From the NCBI GenBank assembly GCA_021823305.1, contig JAKAOE010000011.1, positions 1 to 12,290 on the forward strand: a stretch of DNA of 12,290 nucleotides. The letters run 5' to 3'. The notes under the pieces were generated by a model. It saw only the letters and a program-made list of their open reading frames with translations. It did no database searches and was not told the origin of the DNA. This DNA is from Acidobacteriota bacterium (GTDB lineage: Bacteria > Acidobacteriota > Terriglobia > Terriglobales > SCQP01). The position numbers and the translations under genes were made by a program. This document shows, piece after piece, positions 6,703 to 12,290 of the stretch (its first letter is position 1; every line of letters begins with the position of its first letter).

Positions 6703-7386
6703 ATGGCGCTGCAGATTACGGAAATCTTCCATTCCATTCAGGGCGAATCCAGCCACGCCGGGCTGCCCTGCGTGTTCGTGCGGCTCACCGGCTGCAACTT
6801 GCGCTGCCGCTGGTGCGACAGCGAATACAGTTTTTACGGCGGCCGGCGGATGGAGCGGGAAGCGGTGCTGGAGGCGGTCGGGCGCTTTCCCTGCCGGCGG
6901 GTGGAGATCACCGGCGGCGAGCCGCTGCTGCAGGCGGCGGAGGTGGCGGCGCTGGCGCGAGCCCTGCTGGACCGCGGCTATACGGTGTTGCTGGAGACCA
7001 GTGGCGAGCGCGATCTGGCGGCGGTGCCGGCGGCGGTGGTGAAGATCGTGGACGTCAAGTGCCCGGCGAGCGGCGAGGCGGGCAAGTTCCGCGCGTCCAA
7101 TCTGGAGCTGCTGCAGCCCTGGGACGAGCTGAAGTTCGTGCTGGCCGACCGCGGCGACTACGAATTCGCCCGGCGCTTCCTGGCCGAGCACCGGCTCGGC
7201 GGCGAACGCCCGGGGCTGCTGTTTTCGCCGGCTTTCCGCCAGCAGGCGCGGGGCGAGCGCAGCAGCGCGCAATGCCTGCTGGACCCAGCCGAGCTGGCCG
7301 GCTGGATGCTGGCCGACGCGGTGCCGGCGCGTCTGAGCTTGCAGATCCACAAATTCATCTGGGAACCGGAGCGGCAGGGGGTATGA
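6703..7386 (+). CDS. queE: 7-carboxy-7-deazaguanine synthase (radical SAM)
   Basis: Radical SAM enzyme that rearranges 6-carboxytetrahydropterin (QueD product) to 7-carboxy-7-deazaguanine. The 227 residues carry N-terminal EIFHSIQGESSHAGLPCVFVR. The Fe-S cluster motif CNLRCRWC (C31, C35, C38) is CxxxCxxC, followed by D39 typical of QueE. The SAM-binding ITGGEPLLQ lies at 69-77, followed by TSGE and VDVKCPASGE (second SAM/substrate region). C-terminal LQIHKFIWEP is the usual QueE ending. The ATG follows the queD TAG directly, with no Shine-Dalgarno gap, implying re-initiation by terminating ribosomes. The stop overlaps queC by ATGA (7383-7386). No truncation or unusual residue seen. Confidence 0.96.
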   Translation: MALQITEIFHSIQGESSHAGLPCVFVRLTGCNLRCRWCDSEYSFYGGRRMEREAVLEAVGRFPCRRVEITGGEPLLQAAEVAALARALLDRGYTVLLETSGERDLAAVPAAVVKIVDVKCPASGEAGKFRASNLELLQPWDELKFVLADRGDYEFARRFLAEHRLGGERPGLLFSPAFRQQARGERSSAQCLLDPAELAGWMLADAVPARLSLQIHKFIWEPERQGV

Positions 7387-8063
7387 ACCCGGACACCATC
7401 GTGCTGGTCAGCGGCGGCATGGATAGCTGCGTGTGCGCGGCGCTGGCGCAGCGCGGCCGGCGCCCGGCGTATCTGCACTTCGATTACGGCCAGCGCACCG
7501 CCGCGCGCGAGCGCGAGGCGTTCACGGCGATCGCGGACCACTACCAGGTGGAGGACCGGCTGGTGATCGAGACCGATTTTTTCCGGCTGATCGGCGGCTC
7601 GGCGCTGACCGACACGCAAATTCCGGTGCCGGAAGGTGGAATTGACGAAGCAGTCATTCCGGTGACCTATGTACCCTTCCGCAATGCGCATTTTCTGGCG
7701 GCGGCGGTGTCGTGGGCGGAAGTGATCGGGGCGGAGGCGATTGTGATCGGGGCGGTGGCGCCGGACAGTTCCGGCTATCCGGATTGCCGCCCGGAATACT
7801 ATGAGGCGTTCAACGCGCTGCTGCGGCTGGGGACGCGCGCGGGGCGCGTCCGCATCGAAACGCCGCTGATCGGGATGAGCAAGGCGGAAATCGTGCGGCT
7901 CGGACTTGAACTGGACGCGCCCTTTCCATTATCGTGGTCTTGTTACCAAAATTCCGCTCAGGCGTGCGGGCAGTGCGACAGTTGCCGCCTACGGCGGCGC
8001 GCGTTTCGGCAGGCGGGTGCGGACGATCCGATCGGGTACGCGAACCAGGAGGAGGCATGTTGA
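7383..8063 (+). CDS. queC: 7-cyano-7-deazaguanine synthase
   Basis: ATP- and ammonia-dependent enzyme converting 7-carboxy-7-deazaguanine to preQ0. The 226 residues begin with the PP-loop ATP-binding motif VSGGMDS (9-15), then LHFDYGQR with the conserved tyrosine. Mid-protein features are PVTYVPFRNAHFLA and YPDCRPEYYEAFN. The C-terminal zinc site has four cysteines (C187, C195, C198, C201 in SCYQN...ACGQCDSC). The ATG overlaps the queE stop as ATGA. Its own stop overlaps the start of the downstream TPR gene by 7 nt. A longer open frame extends upstream of 7383 through queE, but it lacks any homology-like sequence and is a shadow. No queF, tgt or dpdA-like gene is present, so the fate of preQ0 (queuosine versus DNA 7-deazaguanine) is not shown here. 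Confidence 0.96.
   Translation: MNPDTIVLVSGGMDSCVCAALAQRGRRPAYLHFDYGQRTAAREREAFTAIADHYQVEDRLVIETDFFRLIGGSALTDTQIPVPEGGIDEAVIPVTYVPFRNAHFLAAAVSWAEVIGAEAIVIGAVAPDSSGYPDCRPEYYEAFNALLRLGTRAGRVRIETPLIGMSKAEIVRLGLELDAPFPLSWSCYQNSAQACGQCDSCRLRRRAFRQAGADDPIGYANQEEAC
8047..8055 (+). promoter_or_regulatory. Strong Shine-Dalgarno (AGGAGGAGG) inside queC end
   Basis: AGGAGGAGG lies within the last codons of queC. Taking AGGAGG at 8047-8052, the spacer to ATG 8057 is 4 nt. It is the best ribosome binding site in the window and decides the start of the TPR gene at 8057 over the later ATG at 8072. It suggests the downstream protein is made at a higher rate than the Que enzymes. Confidence 0.7.
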
Positions 8064-9112
8064 AGACGGTGATGAGCAAGCTGGCGGGCTTGGCGGTGGC
8101 GGGCGCCATGCTGATGGGCGCGAGCGCGCTTTCGGCGCAGATGTCGCGCGGGTTCAAAGGTACGGTCATCGGCGCCGACGGCAAGCCGATGCCCAAGGCG
8201 GTGGTGACCTTCGTCAACAGTGAAAACAACGGCAAGTACACCATCAAGACCAACAAGAAGGGCCAGTTCGCCTACTACACGCTGCCGCTGGGTTCGTTTG
8301 ACGTCACGGTGACGCCGCCCGGGCAGAAGCCGATCCTGATCCAGAAAGGGCTCAAGTCCGAGTTCGGGACCACGGTGCGCTTCACCATCAACCTGGCGCT
8401 GATGGAGCAGGAGGCGGCCGGGACGGCCCCGCCGCCGGGGATGAGCAAGGAGGCGGCGGCGGCGTACGCCAAGAAGGTGGCGGCGGCCAACGCGGCCAAC
8501 GCCAAGATCGGGCAACTGAACACGCTGCTGAAGCAGAACAAGGCATACGTCGCGGCCAAGCAGTACGACAAGGCGGTGGCGGTGATGCAGCAGGCGGTGA
8601 CGATTGACCAGAAGCACGACGTGCTCTTCGCCAACCTGGCCGAGGATCTGGACCACGCCAAGCATTACAACCAGGCCGCGGCGGCCTACCAGAAGGCGAT
8701 CGCGCTCAAGCCCACCGACGCCGGCTACATCATCAACCTGGGCACGGTGCTGTCGGAGGCGGGCAACGTGGACGAGGCCGACGCGGCCTTCGCCAAGGCG
8801 GCGGCGATGGACCCGACCCAGGCCAAGACGGCGATGTACAACATGGGCGTGGTGCTGCTCAACCACGGCAACATGGCGGGCGCGGAGGCGGCGTTCACCA
8901 AGCTGTTGACGCTCGACCCCAACAACGCCGACGCCTGGTACTACAAGGGTATCTGCCTGCTGGGCCAGTCGAAAACCGACCCCAAGACGCAGAAGCTGAT
9001 TCCGCCGCCGGGCACGGTGCAGGCGCTGAAGCAGGCGCTCAAGCTGGCGCCCAACGGCCCCAACGCCAAGAACGCCCAGGCCGCGCTGCAGACTATCGGC
9101 GGCGGCAAGTAA
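8057..9112 (+). CDS. Secreted carboxypeptidase-regulatory-like + TPR protein
   Basis: Predicted exported protein of 351 residues. The signal peptide ends near A27 (MGASALSAQ). A carboxypeptidase-D regulatory-like beta-sandwich spans about 31-115: GFKGTVIGADGKPMPKAVVTF, then TNKKGQFAYYTLPLGSFDVTV. A Lys/Ala-rich helical segment follows, then about five TPRs (150-345), for example AKHYNQAAAAYQKAIALKPTD and MAGAEAAFTKLLTLDPNNADA. Start at ATG 8057 because AGGAGG sits 4 nt upstream; it overlaps queC by 7 nt. The domain pairing is frequent in Acidobacteriota, where the beta-sandwich also occurs in TonB-dependent outer-membrane proteins. The role is unknown, presumably protein-protein scaffolding in the periplasm or at the outer membrane. 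Coupling to queC may be genomic packing rather than shared function. Its 3' end overlaps the opposing GT39 frame by 20 bp. Confidence 0.9.
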   Translation: MLKTVMSKLAGLAVAGAMLMGASALSAQMSRGFKGTVIGADGKPMPKAVVTFVNSENNGKYTIKTNKKGQFAYYTLPLGSFDVTVTPPGQKPILIQKGLKSEFGTTVRFTINLALMEQEAAGTAPPPGMSKEAAAAYAKKVAAANAANAKIGQLNTLLKQNKAYVAAKQYDKAVAVMQQAVTIDQKHDVLFANLAEDLDHAKHYNQAAAAYQKAIALKPTDAGYIINLGTVLSEAGNVDEADAAFAKAAAMDPTQAKTAMYNMGVVLLNHGNMAGAEAAFTKLLTLDPNNADAWYYKGICLLGQSKTDPKTQKLIPPPGTVQALKQALKLAPNGPNAKNAQAALQTIGGGK

Positions 9113-10928
9113 CCGCCAGCACGATCCAGGCAGGGTTTCCGGTCGGCGCCGCCACCGCTCGCGGGGGCCGCGCCTTTTGCCCGCGGGCAAAGCAGGCGCG
9201 GGATGGCCGCGAAATTCCGAAGGGGGCGAGCGTCGCAGCGAGCCCGCCCCCGGGAAGCGAGGAGGTGCGGCCCCGGCGAGGCGCAGCGCCGGGTTGGGGC
9301 CACTGGGGCCCCGACCCGGCGTGAGCACAAGCGGGACGCGAGGCGTAGCCGCGCTGGGGCCCGCGCCCGTCAATGCTTGTCGGCCGGAGCTGCATTTGCG
9401 GGAAGCGGGCGCGGAACCGGGGCAGCGAGCCGGGGTTGAGGATCAGCAGCGCGGGGGCGCAGGCGGGGTGCGCGGGCCAGGGCGTCAGGCGCGCGTTGAG
9501 GTAAAACTCGGCGCCGTAAAGGCGGCCGCGGTCGAGGTTCCACTGGTAGAGCGGGCGGCCGGCGCAGGCGGCGGGCAGGCCGGTGCCGCAGCCGGCCTGG
9601 AGGGCGCGCGCCAGCGGACGGCCGCTGAGCGCGGAGTCGAGGGCGCGGCTGCGGGGCGGTCGGGTGAGCGCGAGCACGCCGCCGGCGAGCAGGGCGCAAG
9701 TGGCGCCCACCAACGCGGCGCCGCGGCGGCGCCAGGCCAGCGCAGCCAGCCCGGCCACGGCGGCGGCCCCGGCGGCGATCGCCGCCGGTGCCGCGGAGGC
9801 GCGCGGCGCATCCCACACCGCCCAAGGCACGAGGCCGGCGAGCACGGCGCTGAGCAGCAGCGGCCCGCGCGGCAGCCGCTGCCAGTGCCGGTCGGCGCTG
9901 ACCGCGATCAGCGCCACTGCGGCGGGGATGGCGGGCAGGATGTAGCCCGGCAATTTGGACTGCGAGAGCGAGAAGAACGCCAGCGGCGCCAGCAGCCACA
10001 TCGCCAGGTAGGTGGCGAGCGGATCGGCGCCGCGCCAGGCGCGCCAACCCTCCCGGCGCAGGCGGCCGGCGGCGTCGCCGAGCGGCAGGCCGAGCCAGCC
10101 GCACCAGGGGAACAGGGCCAGCGCCAGCACCGGGAGGTAGAACCAGAACGGCTGCGGGTGCTGATAGCGGTTGGTGGCGAAGCGTTCGAGGTTCTGCTGC
10201 AGGAAGAAGAAGCGGAAGAAGCGGGGATGGCGCCAGGTCAGCGCGGCGTACCAGGGCGCGGCGACGGCGAAAAAAACGGCGATGGGCAGGGGCGAAAGCA
10301 GGCGGCGGAAGATGCGCCAGCGCCGCTGGGCGGCGGCGAAGCCGGCCAGCGCCAGCGCCGCCAGCACCACCGCGACCGGCCCCTTGGCCAGGGTGGCGAG
10401 TCCGAGGGCGGCCGCGCCCGCCGCCAGCCAGCCGCGCTGGGGCCCGCGCCCGTCAATGACGGCGAAATAGAAGGCCAGCATGCCCAGTGCGAACGGCGCG
10501 GTGAGGGTCATGTCGGTGGTGGCGGCGCGGCCGAAGGCGAAGAGGAAGGCGGTGGACAGGCTGAGGTAGGCGGCCAGCCAGCCGGCGCGGCGGCTGCGGG
10601 CGCGCGCCAGGAACCCGCCCAGCGCGGCGCTGAGCGCGATCGCGAGCAGCGCGTTGGGCAGGCGCGAGGCGGCGGTGGAGACGCCGCGCAGGCGGTCGGC
10701 CAGCGCCGCCAGCCAGTAGAGCAGCACCGGCTTTTCCAGCCACAGGCGGCCCCAGAGGCGGGGCGAGACGAAATCGCCGCTGCGCGCCATGGCGGCGGCG
10801 ATGGCGGCATAGCGCGGCTCGTCCGGGCCGGTCACGCCGAACGCGCCCAGGCCGGCGAGCAGCATGGCCCAGGCCAGCGCCGCCCAGCCGGCGGCGAGCG
10901 CGGCCTGGCGCGGAGCGGGGCGCTTCAT
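9093..10928 (-). CDS. GT39-family (ArnT/PMT-like) membrane glycosyltransferase with atypical C-terminus
   Basis: Polytopic inner-membrane glycosyltransferase using a lipid-linked sugar donor, possibly modifying lipid A or other envelope glycans; the acceptor is unknown. Starting at ATG 10928 (MKRPAPRQ), the first periplasmic loop holds the catalytic-type D36-E37 pair in TGPDEPRYAAIA. Then come SPRLWGRLWLEKPVLLYWLAA and LGLATLAKGPVAVVLA, the loop YQHPQPFWFYLPVLALALFPW, LSQSKLPGYILPAIPA and about eleven hydrophobic helices to about residue 440. A soluble C-terminal part follows. The ATG overlaps the acyltransferase stop as ATGA (10925-10928). The last roughly 94 codons (9375 to 9093) run through hairpin-rich repeat DNA and read as low-complexity Arg/Pro/Ala sequence beginning IDGRGPQRG, an exact copy of an internal segment. 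The native 3' end was therefore probably lost or replaced. Confidence 0.88.
   Translation of the reverse strand: MKRPAPRQAALAAGWAALAWAMLLAGLGAFGVTGPDEPRYAAIAAAMARSGDFVSPRLWGRLWLEKPVLLYWLAALADRLRGVSTAASRLPNALLAIALSAALGGFLARARSRRAGWLAAYLSLSTAFLFAFGRAATTDMTLTAPFALGMLAFYFAVIDGRGPQRGWLAAGAAALGLATLAKGPVAVVLAALALAGFAAAQRRWRIFRRLLSPLPIAVFFAVAAPWYAALTWRHPRFFRFFFLQQNLERFATNRYQHPQPFWFYLPVLALALFPWCGWLGLPLGDAAGRLRREGWRAWRGADPLATYLAMWLLAPLAFFSLSQSKLPGYILPAIPAAVALIAVSADRHWQRLPRGPLLLSAVLAGLVPWAVWDAPRASAAPAAIAAGAAAVAGLAALAWRRRGAALVGATCALLAGGVLALTRPPRSRALDSALSGRPLARALQAGCGTGLPAACAGRPLYQWNLDRGRLYGAEFYLNARLTPWPAHPACAPALLILNPGSLPRFRARFPQMQLRPTSIDGRGPQRGYASRPACAHAGSGPQWPQPGAAPRRGRTSSLPGGGLAATLAPFGISRPSRACFARGQKARPPRAVAAPTGNPAWIVLAVTCRRR
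9176..9191. terminator. 16-bp palindrome TTTGCCCGCGGGCAAA
   Basis: A perfect 16-bp palindrome 63 bp after the TPR-protein stop. As RNA it gives a 6-bp stem with a CGCG loop flanked by A/T ends, weakly resembling a bidirectional intrinsic terminator between the convergent TPR and GT39 genes. It could equally be one unit of the repetitive block that follows. Confidence 0.35.
9287..9321. repeat. 15-bp stem inverted repeat, 5-nt loop
   Basis: Arm 9287-9301 (CGCCGGGTTGGGGCC) pairs with 9307-9321 (GGCCCCGACCCGGCG) at 14 Watson-Crick pairs plus one G-T wobble, around loop ACTGG. It is the strongest secondary structure in the window. No T-tract follows on either strand, so a repeat element, mRNA-stabilising or pause hairpin is as likely as a terminator. 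Confidence 0.7.
9347..9375 (+). repeat. 29-bp exact direct repeat, copy 1
   Basis: Starts AGCCGCGCTGGGGCC and ends CGCCCGTCAATG; identical over 29 bp to 10430-10458 in the same orientation. This copy is at the boundary between recognisable GT39 coding sequence (above 9375) and the hairpin-rich block (below). The spacing between copies is 1083 bp, exactly 361 codons, so both encode IDGRGPQRG on the minus strand. Confidence 0.9.
10430..10458 (+). repeat. 29-bp exact direct repeat, copy 2
   Basis: The second copy lies within conserved GT39 coding sequence between two membrane helices (AFYFAV-IDGRGPQRG-WLAAGAAALG), a position where the family has a short hydrophilic loop. It is therefore probably the original, and copy 1 at 9347-9375 the derived one. 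Flanking bases show no further similarity on either side. Confidence 0.9.
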
Positions 10929-11833
10929 GGGTAGAGCGGAGCCTCGCCCGCCGGGCGCGTCTTCCAGCGCCGGTGCACCCACAGCCACTGGTCGGGGTAG
11001 CGCCGCACCCAGCGCTCGATCACCGCGGTGAAGCGCGCGGTGTTTTCCACCACGTCGGCGTCCTCGTCGCCGCTGCGCACGAGCTCGATCTCGGGCTCGA
11101 AATAGAGCACGTAGCGCCGCTGCGCCTCCTCCCAGACGGTGAAGCCGGGGAGCACGGCGGCGCCGGTCTTGAGCGCAATCTTGGCCGGGCCGGCGGCGGT
11201 GCAGGCGGCGCGGCCGAAGAAGGGCACGAAGACGCCCTGCGGGGGCGAGGAGTTCTGGTCGAGCAGCACGCCCACGGTTTCATTGTCCGCCATCGCCTGC
11301 AGCAGGCCGCGGGCGAACTCGCCCTTGCCGATGGGGCGGTTGCCGTGGCGGCCGCGGATGTCGTTCACCAGGCGGTTGAGGCGGCGGTTGTCGAGCGGGC
11401 GGATGACGAACTTCATGGGATAGCCGGCGACGCTGTGGCCGTAGCTCGACAGCTCCCAGGCGCCGAGGTGGGCGGTGAGCACCAGCACGCCGCGCCCCTT
11501 GGCGACCGCCGCGAGGTAATGCTCGCGGCCGGCGGTGGCCATGACGCGGTCGAGATTGCCGGGCGTCAGGCGCGGCAGCAGGCAAAACTCCGCCATCTGG
11601 CGGCCGAGATGGCGATACAGCCGGCGCAGCAGGCGGCGCCGCTCGCGCTCTTCCAGCTCCGGGAAGGCCAGCGCCAGGTTGCGGCGGCCCACGCGCACCA
11701 GCCGCCGGTGCGCGAGGTAGAAGCCGCCCGCGACGGCGATGCCGAGGCCGCGCGCCCAGGGCCGCGGCAGCCTCCCCATCACCCCCAGCGCCGCCCGCAC
11801 CGGCGCGTACTCGAGCTGTTCGCGCAGGGCCAA
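10925..11833 (-). CDS. LpxL/HtrB-type lipid A (Kdo2-lipid IVA) acyltransferase family protein
   Basis: Inner-membrane acyltransferase of the late lipid A acylation family. The 302 residues (from TTG 11833, MALREQLEY) show an N-terminal hydrophobic segment (about 27-42) and NLALAFPEL (52-60). The catalytic HX4E motif is HLGAWE (H122, E127). VIRPLDNRRLNRLVNDIRGRHG, the substrate-loop LLDQNSSPPQGVFVPFFGRAACTAAGPAKIALKTGA, and the terminal PDQWLWVHRRWKTRP are all typical. Start choice: no ATG exists before the conserved sequence. TTG 11833, 11839 and 11851 are in frame, and a TCTAAT -10 at 11845-11840 predicts transcription starting about at 11833. The stop overlaps the GT39 start (ATGA), so the two enzymes are made together and probably act on the same envelope lipid. 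Acyl-chain and substrate specificity cannot be read from sequence; other members acylate phosphatidylinositol mannosides. Confidence 0.92.
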   Translation of the reverse strand: MALREQLEYAPVRAALGVMGRLPRPWARGLGIAVAGGFYLAHRRLVRVGRRNLALAFPELEERERRRLLRRLYRHLGRQMAEFCLLPRLTPGNLDRVMATAGREHYLAAVAKGRGVLVLTAHLGAWELSSYGHSVAGYPMKFVIRPLDNRRLNRLVNDIRGRHGNRPIGKGEFARGLLQAMADNETVGVLLDQNSSPPQGVFVPFFGRAACTAAGPAKIALKTGAAVLPGFTVWEEAQRRYVLYFEPEIELVRSGDEDADVVENTARFTAVIERWVRRYPDQWLWVHRRWKTRPAGEAPLYP

Positions 11834-11839
11834 AGTCAA

Positions 11840-11845
11840 ATTAGA
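11840..11845 (-). promoter_or_regulatory. -10-like box (TCTAAT) for the acyltransferase-GT39 genes
   Basis: TCTAAT (5/6 to consensus) on the minus strand ends 6 nt before TTG 11833, so the expected transcription start coincides with that codon. An overlapping TATTCT (11848 to 11843) is a weaker alternative. It shares the same short AT-rich island with the plus-strand TACAAT. No -35 is evident. Confidence 0.35.
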
Positions 11846-11846
11846 A

Positions 11847-11852
11847 TACAAT
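11847..11852 (+). promoter_or_regulatory. -10 box (TACAAT) for the CYCXC protein gene
   Basis: TACAAT, preceded by an overlapping TAGAAT (11842-11847), is followed by GCCCTT and then ATG 11859. The usual 6-7 nt distance puts transcription start on or next to the A of the ATG, predicting a leaderless mRNA; there is no Shine-Dalgarno. Confidence 0.5.
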
Positions 11853-11858
11853 GCCCTT

Positions 11859-12290
11859 ATGCGCAGTCTCGGAGTCTTGTTGGTGACCGGCGTGCTGGCG
11901 TGCGGCATGACCGCCAGCGCGCAGCAGCGAGCCAAGCCGGCGCAGGCGCCGGTGGTGCGCGAGGCGGGGGTGCCCCCCTTCCACAGCCGGCTGCCCAAGG
12001 GCGGTTTGTCGGCGCTGCCGCCGACGCTGAATCCGGCGCAGTTTGGCGACCCGCGGGTGCGGGCGGCCTACGCCCTGGCGGCCAAGGTGCGCGGCGTGCT
12101 CTACCAGGAGCCGTGTTACTGCGGCTGCGACAAGGAACTCGGCCATCGCAGCCTGCTCGACTGTTTCGCCGGCGACCACGCCTCCATCTGCCAGACCTGC
12201 ATGATGGAGGGCGTGTACGCCTACCAGCAGACGATGAAGGGCAAGACGCCGGGCGAGATCCGCGCCGCGATCGAGCGCGGCGAGTGGAAG
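11859..12290 (+). CDS. Secreted CYCXC/PCYCGC-family cysteine-rich protein (3' end outside window)
   Basis: The reading frame is open from ATG 11859 to the window edge (144 codons seen). The N-terminus MRSLGVLLVTGVLACGMTASAQ is a signal peptide. VLAC at residues 12-15 is a possible lipobox, though cleavage after ASA (residue 21) also fits. The diagnostic part is EPCYCGCDKELGHRSLLDCF followed by ICQTCMMEG, giving six cysteines in the CYCGC...C...CxxC pattern of the PCYCGC-motif family. These are exported, often lipid-anchored proteins of unknown function; the cysteines suggest metal or redox chemistry (inference). To my knowledge some relatives are annotated as selenoproteins; here every position is an ordinary Cys codon. 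It is divergent from the acyltransferase gene, with starts 25 bp apart. Conserved C-terminal residues KTPGEIRAAIERG suggest it is nearly complete at the edge. Confidence 0.88.
   Translation, partial: MRSLGVLLVTGVLACGMTASAQQRAKPAQAPVVREAGVPPFHSRLPKGGLSALPPTLNPAQFGDPRVRAAYALAAKVRGVLYQEPCYCGCDKELGHRSLLDCFAGDHASICQTCMMEGVYAYQQTMKGKTPGEIRAAIERGEWK

Larger units (their letters stand above)
9113..9375. repeat. Hairpin-rich intergenic repeat block
   Basis: About 260 bp with no recognisable protein on either strand but many inverted and direct repeats. These are a 16-bp palindrome (9176-9191), a 7-bp GGGGGCG/CGCCCCC stem (9222-9228 with 9245-9251), and a 15-bp stem (9287-9301 with 9307-9321). Two similar phrases start GCGAGGCG(C/T)AGC and end in TGGGGCC (9276-9301 and 9338-9362). 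The plus strand is intergenic after the TPR gene; the minus-strand GT39 frame stays open through it. Its structure resembles REP-type or other dispersed intergenic repeats. Family membership cannot be confirmed from one copy. Confidence 0.6.

Noticed and set aside
5938..7350. 470-codon minus-strand open frame opposite queD/queE
   Set aside because: It is antisense to two genes with complete catalytic motifs; its translation is Arg/Gln/His-rich with no domain.
6813..7382. Upstream extension of queC to an ATG at 6813 (an N-terminal fusion)
   Set aside because: The extension is an alternative frame of queE and reads as Gly/Ala/Arg low complexity. QueC homology begins exactly at ATG 7383, with the ATGA overlap.
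7958..9373. 471-codon minus-strand open frame opposite the secreted TPR protein
   Set aside because: A shadow of the TPR gene in another frame; Leu/Arg/His-rich without motifs. The plus strand has a signal peptide, a strong Shine-Dalgarno and repeats.
9177..10934. 585-codon plus-strand open frame opposite the GT39 gene
   Set aside because: Its translation is Gly/Gln/Arg/Glu repeats without hydrophobic core or motifs, whereas the minus strand has clear GT39 motifs and membrane helices.
11841..12179. 112-codon minus-strand open frame opposite the CYCXC gene
   Set aside because: It has no motif and is antisense to a reading frame with signal peptide and six conserved-pattern cysteines.
1..12290. 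Anti-phage or mobile-element island
   Set aside because: No nuclease, toxin-antitoxin, integrase, transposase, retron or tRNA attachment site is visible; queDEC lacks dpd-type DNA-modification genes next to it.

Overview
The window is dense, very GC-rich bacterial chromosome, with strong G/C bias at third codon positions and Ala/Pro/Arg-rich proteins. It encodes a lipid A-type acyltransferase, an envelope GT39 enzyme, a secreted TPR protein with a carboxypeptidase-regulatory-like domain, and a long NfeD/slipin pair. This suggests a Gram-negative bacterium, most likely an Acidobacteriota member. The taxonomy is inference from gene types and composition, not from a marker gene. I see no rRNA, tRNA, CRISPR array, transposase or phage gene.

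Layout. (1) Bases 1-455: 3' part of a type I signal peptidase gene. It converges on a minus-strand PLP enzyme of the cystathionine gamma-synthase/lyase family (477-1649). (2) From an extremely tight divergent promoter near 1650 a plus-strand envelope block runs to 6272: a TolB-like/TPR periplasmic protein, a long NfeD membrane protease, a slipin (SPFH), a SPOR-domain membrane protein and a small hydrophobic protein. The first two genes overlap by 8 nt and slipin/SPOR by ATGA; slipin also has its own promoter-like -10. (3) Bases 6328-8063: queD-queE-queC, the complete route from dihydroneopterin triphosphate to preQ0 (7-deazaguanine). It is followed without a gap by a secreted TPR protein (8057-9112). 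(4) Bases 9113-9375: hairpin-rich repetitive DNA, into which the GT39 reading frame runs from the other strand. (5) Bases 9093-11833, minus strand: a GT39 glycosyltransferase and, upstream of it, an LpxL/HtrB-type acyltransferase, coupled by ATGA. (6) From 11859 to the right edge: the start of a secreted cysteine-rich CYCXC/PCYCGC-family protein.

Themes. Most genes are coupled by 4-8 nt overlaps. Several start codons lie only about 4-12 nt downstream of good -10 hexamers (TATAAT, TACAAT, TCTAAT), usually without a Shine-Dalgarno sequence, which suggests leaderless or near-leaderless mRNAs. The least ordinary place is the GT39 3' end. Its last roughly 94 codons look like repeat DNA rather than protein, and the junction is a 29-bp exact copy of a sequence 1083 bp away in the same gene and frame. 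I did not find a convincing undescribed multi-gene system. The best leads are that repeat-generated tail, a 12-G tract inside the NfeD gene, the compact divergent promoters, and the accessory proteins of the NfeD/slipin block.
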